Below are positions 1 to 5,942 of a stretch of 7,931 nucleotides of DNA, in pieces. Positions within the stretch are counted from its first letter, which is position 1. Each line of letters starts with the position of its first letter. The notes under the pieces were generated by a model. It was given only the letters and a program-made list of their open reading frames with translations, did no database searches and was not told the DNA's origin. Both the position numbers and the translations under genes were made by a program. The stretch lies in assembly GCA_009778835.1 (NCBI GenBank), contig WRFK01000067.1, positions 1-7,931 on the forward strand, in the 5' to 3' direction. This stretch comes from Spirochaetaceae bacterium. GTDB lineage: Bacteria > Spirochaetota > Spirochaetia > CADAEX01.

Positions 1-1
1 A

Positions 2-1465
2 AATCCCAAAAACAAATCGGGCTACATTATCCCTGCGCTTCTATTGATATTTTTAATAGTTCAAATTCTGTTTAAAGCCAGAAAACGTTATATCCTTTTA
101 ACTGCCTATCTGCTGGTAATATCAAGCTGTTTCGACAACGACAGCGCAAAAATAAATCCCGGCGATCCTCTGCACTTCCAAACAAATGATATTATTAATG
201 TATTTAAAAATGTTCTTGGCGCAAGCGATGCTAAAAACCCGGTACCTCTTACAATGAAAAAATATTGGGAAGATATGTCTAACGGAAAACTTATTCTTAA
301 TTTTGACATTGTCGGTCCTTTCAGGGTCTCCAAAGGGTGGCAATATTACGGCAGAAATAAAAGTTCCGGAGCAGACAGCTATCCGGCGCAATTTGTAGGC
401 GAAGCAGTCAAGCTTGCAATTGCAAGCAAAGAAGTTAAAGATTTTTCCATATATGATAACAACAAAGACGGCTATGTAGACAGTGTAATTATTGTTCACG
501 CGGGCCAGGGAGAAGAATTCTGGGGCGTCAGCAAAGACGCGATATGGTCGCACAGTTGGGATCTTAATTCCGCAAAAATATCCGGCGATGGAGGCGGAGC
601 CATTCGTGTTGACGGCGTATGGATTAACCGTTACACAATTCAGCCTGAATATAATTATGATCCCGGAGATGCGTCAATAGGGGTATTCTGCCATGAGTTT
701 GCCCATGTGCTTGGGCTTCCAGATCTCTACGACACATCCGAAGAAACATTTGGCATTGGCTATTGGAGCCTTATGTCACATGGAAGCTGGGGCGACAATG
801 GCACAGGAGAAGACCCTGCGCCTCTTCTTGCATGGGAACGCGCTTTTTTAGGAACAGACTGGATTACAATAAGACCATATAATAAAACAACAGTAACAGA
901 AACCATACCCAACATATTGGATATTGAAGCTGGAAAGACAGCATATAAAATCCCTCTTGATACCAATAACGCAAATAATGCAACCCAATACCTGTTGCTT
1001 GAAAGAAAAACACAAGCATTCGGAGTGGGGAAAAAATTTGTTCCTGCATCCGGAATTCTTATTACCCATATAAATGAAAATATTATTACAAAATACTGGA
1101 GAACGCCTGTTCCACTCTCCAACGCAAACAAGGTAAATGCCGGCAGAAATCGCGTGCATGGCGTAAATATTGTTGAATCAAACGGAACAGGTCTGGGAGG
1201 AAAAGGGCTGCTCTGGGATCGCCCCAACCTCAATTATGTTATGTCAAGTTCCGCGAATATGATTTTTCTAAGCACATTAGGCAGCCAGAGAGTGTATCGC
1301 CCTACACCAACATCAGCGACAACTGCTCCGGATTCCGCATATTACCCAAACAGCAATTACCATACCGAAGAGATCGCAATAAGTAAAACAGGCTATTCAG
1401 GCATTGAACTGTTATTAAAAGCGTCGGATTATTCTATTGAGATTAACTACGTTCCTTATCCTTGA
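2..1465 (+). CDS. M6-family zinc metalloprotease (immune inhibitor A type), 5' end open at window edge
   Basis: Secreted or envelope-anchored endopeptidase of the M6 (immune inhibitor A-like) family. Numbering from the TTG at 44, the zinc site HEFAHVLGLPD has His217, Glu218, His221 and Asp227, matching HExxHxxGxxD; a Met-turn-like SLMSHGSW follows with Met244. Family blocks upstream are present: YWEDMSNGKL, YYGRN and DNNKDGYVDSVIIVHAGQGEE. Downstream, YLLLERK and SGILITHINENI match the usual post-catalytic region. The frame is open from base 2, and the TTG has no ribosome binding site, so the gene probably starts left of the window. The N-terminus has two hydrophobic stretches: one ending at KARKR, then YILLTAYLLVISSC, which looks like a lipoprotein signal with lipobox ISSC at Cys29. 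The same stretch could instead be the first beta strand of the protease fold, since the usual strand before the DxxF-like region is otherwise missing. Family call is firm; anchoring and 5' end are not. Confidence 0.88.
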   Translation, partial: NPKNKSGYIIPALLLIFLIVQILFKARKRYILLTAYLLVISSCFDNDSAKINPGDPLHFQTNDIINVFKNVLGASDAKNPVPLTMKKYWEDMSNGKLILNFDIVGPFRVSKGWQYYGRNKSSGADSYPAQFVGEAVKLAIASKEVKDFSIYDNNKDGYVDSVIIVHAGQGEEFWGVSKDAIWSHSWDLNSAKISGDGGGAIRVDGVWINRYTIQPEYNYDPGDASIGVFCHEFAHVLGLPDLYDTSEETFGIGYWSLMSHGSWGDNGTGEDPAPLLAWERAFLGTDWITIRPYNKTTVTETIPNILDIEAGKTAYKIPLDTNNANNATQYLLLERKTQAFGVGKKFVPASGILITHINENIITKYWRTPVPLSNANKVNAGRNRVHGVNIVESNGTGLGGKGLLWDRPNLNYVMSSSANMIFLSTLGSQRVYRPTPTSATTAPDSAYYPNSNYHTEEIAISKTGYSGIELLLKASDYSIEINYVPYP

Positions 1466-2715
1466 AACTTTCCGCACTTTTTAAGATTTGCCATTATCAA
1501 AAATATCACAATCAAGAAAAAAGAAGGAAGGGGATACTGCGCTCCGGCAGCAATGCAAACAAGATATGCCAGGCACATTACAAGAGAAAGTTTATTCAAA
1601 AGCGCAAACCCTTTTCGCTTTATAAATATTCCAGCAAAGAGCATAAGGTTTAAAGGGTTACACCACAAATAATTTAAATTTGAAACTGTTACACTATGAT
1701 ACGAAAAAAACCACAGGTAAGTAATAAGAAGGCCTATTATGCCGGTAACAAGAAAAACAAAACCTTCGCATAACGCAGAGACAATACCAGGTAATTTTAA
1801 AATAAAGGAATCTTTACCGGATCTGTTCTTTAGATATTGCAAAACAAGCGAAACAAAATAAATTATTAAAACATATAAAAAAATAAAAAACGGATAATCG
1901 GGCTTCTTCTCAAAAGCTCTCTCCGGAGAAGCGATCATTGATTCTTTAAGAATAAGAGGAACTGTTTCATTCTTCTCATTTTTCATTACAGCAGCAGAAA
2001 AAGCTTCTTTCATATAAATCGGAAGAAAAAAAAGTTCATGCCCAACAGGAAGCCTGTCTGTACGTTTTCCAAGAACAAGCTGTATTCCAAAATTTGTGAA
2101 TGGTTTTTCGCCAAGGTAGGAGATTATCATTTTTCTGAAACTTTCTTCTGATCCTTTATATGCGGAATAATCCACAAGACCCGGAAAAGTTTTATCAACT
2201 GCATATGCAATTCTAGTTGAACAGTTATCCCATATAAAATCATATCTGTATACCCTGTTTTCCGGTTCTCCGTTTTTCTCAAGAAAATCAAATAAGGCTT
2301 GCTGTTGTTTTAAATCAAAATCAAGAACCTGTTCATAAATTTTTCTTTTTTCGTTATTTGAATAATAACGGGCAGCTCTTTGAAAAGAATCAATATCAAG
2401 ATAATAATCAAGTTTGCCTTCTATAAATTTCAGAACAAAAAAACCATCTGTAAAATCAAATGTCCCATAGTTATACATCCGGTCAATTCCGTTTTCAGGA
2501 TCATAAACACGGAAAGCGCTATGCCCAAAAAGGGAATAAATTTGATCTCCGGGATAAATAGTTATCATACTTATAACAGATGAGCGGGAAAGAGTAATTT
2601 TGGGACTCAAACTGTTATTGGGCACCGCATCCTGCGCTGCTACAGTAAAAATTGATGCTATGATAAAAACAAAAGCTATTTTATAAAAATTTTTTTCTGA
2701 TAAAAAATAATTCAA
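1456..2715 (-). CDS. DUF4105 / Lnb-type protein, candidate lipoprotein N-acyltransferase
   Basis: Homologue of the DUF4105 (Lnb N-terminal periplasmic domain) family. The Bacteroides member Lnb N-acylates lipoproteins through a Cys/His thiol mechanism; that activity is inferred here by homology only. Numbering from the TTG start (419 residues): signal peptide about 1-27 ending VAA|QD; periplasmic catalytic domain about 40-250 with SLFGHSAFRVYD (His65) and YDFIWDNCSTR (Cys165), the expected catalytic pair; then about five hydrophobic helices near 274-295, 310-338, 346-365, 373-392 and 397-410. The NLNYLWCNPLNLM segment matches the Asn-Leu-x-x-Leu-Trp-x-x-Pro-Leu block of the family's membrane part. 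The longest frame starts at a GTG at 2739, but that codon lies inside the neighbouring repeat tract and lacks a binding site, whereas TTG at 2715 has AAAGGA six bases upstream. The gene converges with the M6 protease, overlapping it by 10 bp. Confidence 0.83.
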   Translation of the reverse strand: MNYFLSEKNFYKIAFVFIIASIFTVAAQDAVPNNSLSPKITLSRSSVISMITIYPGDQIYSLFGHSAFRVYDPENGIDRMYNYGTFDFTDGFFVLKFIEGKLDYYLDIDSFQRAARYYSNNEKRKIYEQVLDFDLKQQQALFDFLEKNGEPENRVYRYDFIWDNCSTRIAYAVDKTFPGLVDYSAYKGSEESFRKMIISYLGEKPFTNFGIQLVLGKRTDRLPVGHELFFLPIYMKEAFSAAVMKNEKNETVPLILKESMIASPERAFEKKPDYPFFIFLYVLIIYFVSLVLQYLKNRSGKDSFILKLPGIVSALCEGFVFLVTGIIGLLITYLWFFSYHSVTVSNLNYLWCNPLNLMLFAGIFIKRKGFALLNKLSLVMCLAYLVCIAAGAQYPLPSFFLIVIFLIMANLKKCGKFQG

Positions 2716-2721
2716 AATATT

Positions 2722-2727
2722 TCCTTT
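2722..2727 (-). promoter_or_regulatory. Ribosome binding site deciding the TTG start of the Lnb homologue
   Basis: On the minus strand, AAAGGA lies six bases before TTG 2715. The competing upstream GTG at 2739 has no purine-rich site before it and its codon belongs to a CACGGATT repeat unit, so this site supports the shorter protein. Confidence 0.6.
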
Positions 2728-2741
2728 CCGAATTCTCACGG

Positions 2742-2750
2742 ATTATCGCA
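2742..2750 (-). promoter_or_regulatory. Possible extended -10 promoter for the Lnb homologue, inside the repeat tract
   Basis: Read on the minus strand, TGCGATAAT gives an extended -10 (TG, one base, then GATAAT, five of six to TATAAT), ending 27 bases before TTG 2715. That would give a leader of about 20 bases holding the AAAGGA site. No good -35 hexamer lies 17 bases upstream. The motif falls in the first repeat unit, so it may be coincidence. Confidence 0.3.
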
Positions 2751-2759
2751 AATTTTCGC

Positions 2760-2894
2760 GGATTACTACCGATCACGAATTACCATGGATTGCCACGGAT
2801 TCGCCAGTCCACAGATTACCGCCTGCCAGCAGATTGCCACCGGTCACGGATTTTCTCGGATTACCACCGGTCACGAATTACCACGGATTGCCAC
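2760..2894. repeat. Higher-order direct repeat: two 37-bp copies 98 bp apart
   Basis: Bases 2760-2796 and 2858-2894 align without gaps at 34 of 37 positions (all three differences are transitions: T/C, A/G, T/C). A related 20-base block also recurs at 2833-2852 and 2860-2879 with 18 of 20 matches. This shows that the tract grew by duplication of multi-unit segments as well as of single cores. Confidence 0.8.
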
Positions 2895-2970
2895 AAATTA
2901 TCACCTGTCCGCGGATTACCACAGGTTTCACGGACTTCCAAATTTATCACAAAAACCAGCCTTATAAAAG

Positions 2971-2999
2971 CTAACAAAAATAAAAATTTATGATACAAT
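2971..2999 (+). promoter_or_regulatory. Sigma70-like promoter for the LeuCD operon
   Basis: CTAACA at 2971-2976 (four of six to TTGACA), a 17-base spacer, and TACAAT at 2994-2999 (five of six to TATAAT) preceded by TG at 2991-2992, giving an extended -10. It sits just downstream of the repeat tract and about 80 bases before the start codon. The resulting leader of roughly 70-75 bases shows no T-box, leader peptide with Leu codons, or attenuator hairpin that I can see. Confidence 0.5.
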
Positions 3000-3079
3000 A
3001 ATTATATCACGAAGGCGCAAAGCTGCAGCATAATAACTTTTACCGCGAACCAAACCATACCAACCATAAGGAGTCAACT

Positions 3080-4378
3080 ATGGGAAAAACTATAGCTGAA
3101 AAAATATTTGAGTCTCATATAATTGACCAGCCCGCAGAAGAAACTTTTGTAATAAAACTGGACGCTGTTTTCTGCCATGAAATCACAACTCCTACGGCAA
3201 TACTTGATCTCATGGAAAGAAAAATGGAGAAAGTTTTTGATCCGGATAAAATCAAAGCAGTAATTGACCATATTTCTCCTGCAAAAGATTCAGAAACAGC
3301 AAAGCAGGGGTTAATACTCAGGAATTGGTCCAAAAAACACAAAATAAAAGATTTTTTTGATATTGGGAGAAACGGAGTCTGCCATGCCCTTTTCCCGGAA
3401 AAAGGTTTTGTGCGCCCGGGATTTACAATAATCATGGGAGATTCCCATACCTGCACTCACGGAGCTTTTGGGGCATTTGCAGCAGGAGTAGGAACAACAG
3501 ATCTTGCTGTTGGAATACACAAAGGGGTATGCAGATTTCAAAAGCCCAAAACAATAAAAATAGAAATCAAAGGGAATTTAAAAAAAGGGGTTTACTCAAA
3601 AGATGTAATTCTTTCAATAATTAAACTATTAGGCGTAAACGGCGCTACAGGCAAAGTTATAGAATTTACAGGAACTGTTGTCGACAACATGAGTATGGAA
3701 GAGAGAATGACATTATGCAACATGGCGATCGAAGCAGGCGGAACATCCGGCATATGCTATCCAGACATAAAAACAGCAACATATTTGTGGGAATTTATAA
3801 AAGATAAATATGGTTCCCCAAAAGATGCGGCCGCAGATTTTTCAAAACTTATATCTGATAACGATGCAACTTATGATAAAATCATTGTTCACGACATCTC
3901 GGATCTTGTTCCTCTTTCAACATTTGGCTATAAACCCGATCAGGTTAAACCAATAACAGAACTGGAAGGGACAAAAATCGATCAGGCTTATATTGGCTCC
4001 TGCACAAACGGAAGAATAGAAGACCTTAGAATCGCAGCATCTGTTCTTGAAGGGAAAAAAATCGCAGATAGCGTGCGGGGCATAGTTTCCCCCGCAACTC
4101 CCAATATCTACAAGCAGGCGCTTAAAGAAGGAATAATCGATATTTTTATGGAGTCAGGATTTTGCGTAACAAACCCAACCTGCGGCGCTTGTCTTGGAAT
4201 GAGTAACGGAGTTCTTGCGGAAGGAGAAGTATGCGCCTCGACCACAAACAGAAATTTTAACGGAAGAATGGGAAATGGGGGAATGGTTCATTTAATGAGC
4301 CCCGCATCAACCGCTGCATCAGCTATAAAAGGATACATAACAAACTCCAAACTCTACGAAGAAGGGGGAAATAAATGA
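3080..4378 (+). CDS. leuC: LeuC-family hydro-lyase large subunit (isopropylmalate isomerase / homoaconitase type)
   Basis: Large subunit of a heterodimeric [4Fe-4S] dehydratase of the aconitase superfamily; in the leucine pathway this enzyme interconverts 2- and 3-isopropylmalate in the cytoplasm. At 432 residues it is the short LeuC/HacA form, not the roughly 466-residue enterobacterial form. Visible signatures: GDSHTCTHGAFGAFAAGVGTTD (from Gly120), the IGSCTNGR cluster ligand at Cys308, and PTCGACLG with Cys368 and Cys371, completing the three cluster cysteines. RNFNGRMG near the C-terminus binds substrate in the family. ATG at 3080 has AAGGAG six bases upstream. The stop overlaps the small-subunit start by ATGA, implying translational coupling. 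No leuA or leuB is adjacent, so homoaconitase, dimethylmalate or citraconate hydro-lyase activity cannot be excluded; the symbol is a family label. Confidence 0.9.
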   Translation: MGKTIAEKIFESHIIDQPAEETFVIKLDAVFCHEITTPTAILDLMERKMEKVFDPDKIKAVIDHISPAKDSETAKQGLILRNWSKKHKIKDFFDIGRNGVCHALFPEKGFVRPGFTIIMGDSHTCTHGAFGAFAAGVGTTDLAVGIHKGVCRFQKPKTIKIEIKGNLKKGVYSKDVILSIIKLLGVNGATGKVIEFTGTVVDNMSMEERMTLCNMAIEAGGTSGICYPDIKTATYLWEFIKDKYGSPKDAAADFSKLISDNDATYDKIIVHDISDLVPLSTFGYKPDQVKPITELEGTKIDQAYIGSCTNGRIEDLRIAASVLEGKKIADSVRGIVSPATPNIYKQALKEGIIDIFMESGFCVTNPTCGACLGMSNGVLAEGEVCASTTNRNFNGRMGNGGMVHLMSPASTAASAIKGYITNSKLYEEGGNK

Positions 4379-4896
4379 AAAGCTTTAATGGCAAAGTCCT
4401 GTTTCTGGACAGAAACGACATAAATACCGATGAACTTGTACCTGCAAAATATCTTACAGAAGTTGATAAAAAAGCGCTAAAACCCTACTTGCTGGAGGGG
4501 CTAAAACTCGATAATTTCTCAAAAGACAAAATTATGGGTAAAAAAGCCATTATTACAAGAACAAATTTTGGCTGCGGGTCATCAAGAGAGCATGCTCCCT
4601 GGGCATTGGAGGCAAACGAGATAAATATAGTTGTGGCTGAAAGTTTTGCAAGGATTTTCAGGCAAAATATGTTTAATTGCGGCATGCTTGCCATTGAGCT
4701 AAAATCTGAAGCAATTTTTGAAATCTTTAGTGTTTTCTCCGGATTAGAAGCCGATATTATAACTGATATCGAAAAACAAATAATAACCTTATCTGCAGGT
4801 AAAATAAGCAAAAATTATAGTTTTAACATATCTTCTTTTGACAAAGAGCTTGTTTTTGCCGATGGATGGGTCAATTATGCTGATTTAAAGTATTAA
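4375..4896 (+). CDS. leuD: LeuD-family hydro-lyase small subunit
   Basis: Small (swivel-domain) subunit that closes the active site over the LeuC-type partner. It has 173 residues, typical of the short LeuD2/HacB form. DINTDELVPAKYL at 15-27 is the substrate-loop signature (Asn17, Thr18, Asp19, Pro23, Tyr26, Leu27), and FGCGSSREHAPWAL at 65-78 carries the catalytic Ser/Arg pair region. The two residues after the Tyr-Leu that tune specificity are Thr28-Glu29; this is not the YLRT reported for methanogen homoaconitase small subunits. The ATG is inside the large-subunit stop (four-base overlap) with a GGGGGA site upstream. No terminator hairpin is evident after the stop; a 71-bp AT-rich gap leads to the next gene, which may be read through. 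Confidence 0.9.
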   Translation: MKSFNGKVLFLDRNDINTDELVPAKYLTEVDKKALKPYLLEGLKLDNFSKDKIMGKKAIITRTNFGCGSSREHAPWALEANEINIVVAESFARIFRQNMFNCGMLAIELKSEAIFEIFSVFSGLEADIITDIEKQIITLSAGKISKNYSFNISSFDKELVFADGWVNYADLKY

Positions 4897-4967
4897 TATC
4901 TTTATTTTTTATGAATAAACATATTATTATATTCTTTTAAATAATCCAAAAGGATAAAGGAAAAGTT

Positions 4968-5936
4968 ATGACCAATAATATAAGCACAAATTTCACCAAC
5001 AAAGCAGCTTTTTTTAAAGGCGGGTATTTTATTATCAATCTTTCTGCCTTTGAACTGGAAAAGAAAATACTTGTTCCCGGCCACAGGTTTCTCCCTTTTC
5101 TAAATCCCATGATAATGCCCTGGAATATAAAAACAATGGCGCAAAATGGCAAAGCTCTTAAAAGAGTTACAGAAGAATCCCATCTTGGCGCTCTTAAGCC
5201 ATTATATTCCCTTTTTGGAGAGGAAAATACTTTATTTCTTCTTATAGATGACAAAGAGGATAATTCTGAAATTATTCTTGAACACGAAGATTACTCCTCG
5301 CATAATCTCTATTTTACTGCTTATGATTTATCTCCATTATTTGAAGCTGAAGATGTAAAGAAAAAAAGCTCCAATCTTGCGCTCATCTTAAGAATTGATA
5401 GTTGGAAAAAGGGGACATATACAGCAGCTATAAAAGCAGTTGAAAGAAACAATGCCAATGCAGGCGAATGGGTAAGCAGACTCGAAAAAGGGTTTACAAC
5501 AGTTCTCTCAAAAAAGAGAAAACTTCTGATGGTCTCCGAAGTTATGAGCGATGCTTTTATGTACGGCGGAAAAGTATTGCTGGAAAATCCCTCTATAAGC
5601 CTGGAAGATTTTTTTGAAATGTCCGAGATAAGCAGCATAGCAGATACAATACTTGAACAGCAGGGAGATTCCGTACTAACAGAAAAGAAAAATTTTATAC
5701 GTGAAAAAACCCTCTCTCTTATAAAAAAATTCACTTCATGGCTTGAAAATAACGATGAAGATAAAAGAATGAACCCTGGAACCGTAAGAATTCTCGAAAG
5801 ACAAATACTGATGACAAAAAAGACATTAATAGCAGTACTCGAAGAAATTCACAACCCTTTGCTAACCGAAGAAATGATCGATACCATTATGCAAATTATT
5901 ACGGAATCGGAAAATTTGATATCAAAGATTGAGTAG
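4968..5936 (+). CDS. Hypothetical protein, 322 residues, soluble, family not recognised
   Basis: I do not recognise this protein. It has no signal peptide or membrane helix, so it is probably cytoplasmic. The N-terminal half (about 15-145) alternates short hydrophobic strands and turns, including GGYFIINLSAF, VPGHRFLPFLNPMIMPW near 36-52, and SLFGEENTLFLLIDDKED at 81-98. The C-terminal half (about 150-322) is charged and looks mostly helical, with heptad-like stretches such as 222-262 and 275-322. The start is well supported: AAGGA at 4957-4961 with a six-base spacer before ATG. It follows leuD by 71 bp in the same direction, so it may be in the same transcript, though no functional link is visible. 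Its stop is 6 bp from the stop of the convergent amidohydrolase. Composition and codon choice resemble its neighbours, giving no sign of recent transfer. Confidence 0.75.
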   Translation: MTNNISTNFTNKAAFFKGGYFIINLSAFELEKKILVPGHRFLPFLNPMIMPWNIKTMAQNGKALKRVTEESHLGALKPLYSLFGEENTLFLLIDDKEDNSEIILEHEDYSSHNLYFTAYDLSPLFEAEDVKKKSSNLALILRIDSWKKGTYTAAIKAVERNNANAGEWVSRLEKGFTTVLSKKRKLLMVSEVMSDAFMYGGKVLLENPSISLEDFFEMSEISSIADTILEQQGDSVLTEKKNFIREKTLSLIKKFTSWLENNDEDKRMNPGTVRILERQILMTKKTLIAVLEEIHNPLLTEEMIDTIMQIITESENLISKIE

Positions 5937-5942
5937 ACAGGG

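Larger units (their letters stand above)
2737..2950. repeat. Degenerate short interspersed tandem repeat tract, consensus near CACGGATTRCCA
   Basis: About 214 bp built from imperfect 10-16-base units around the core CGGATTRCCA, with variants CGAATTACCA, CAGATTGCCA, CAAATTATCA and CGGACTTCCA. At least fifteen cores can be counted, all in the same orientation. Two units are sometimes joined by an extra CCGGTCA or CCTGTC spacer. Base composition is clearly more GC-rich than the flanking genes. It fills most of the divergent intergenic region between the Lnb homologue and the LeuCD operon. Spacing is irregular and no unit is exact, so it is neither a CRISPR array nor a coding repeat. Similar GGATT-type tracts are known as intergenic filler in various bacterial genomes; function is unknown. 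Confidence 0.85.

Noticed and set aside
1..130. Frameshift near the window start explaining the odd M6 N-terminus
   Set aside because: The other two plus-strand frames both stop within the first 75 bases and their short translations show no M6 or signal-peptide character.
760..1233. 157-codon minus-strand open frame inside the M6 protease
   Set aside because: It lies opposite the conserved protease core, and its Pro/Phe-rich translation has no coding character; a shadow frame.
2737..2950. Possible CRISPR array
   Set aside because: Units are 10-16 bases, irregular, mutually degenerate and without unique spacers of constant length; no cas genes are nearby.
2785..2993. Two overlapping plus-strand open frames of 60 and 67 codons in the intergenic region
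   Set aside because: They are translations of the GGATT-type repeat tract in two frames, giving repetitive His/Thr/Ile-rich peptides with no binding site; the peptide periodicity comes from the DNA repeat.
3000..3079. T-box, riboswitch or leucine attenuator in the leuC leader
   Set aside because: The leader is short, with no T-box core, no run of Leu codons in a small frame and no stable hairpin with a T tract.
4897..4967. Separate promoter for the 322-residue gene
   Set aside because: TATTAT at 4922-4927 could be a -10, but the gap is so AT-rich that such matches are expected, and no -35 lies at proper distance.
5916..5925. TTGATATCAA palindrome near the convergent stops as a bidirectional terminator
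   Set aside because: It has no loop, is AT-rich, lies within coding sequence and is not followed by a T tract; it cannot be called a terminator.
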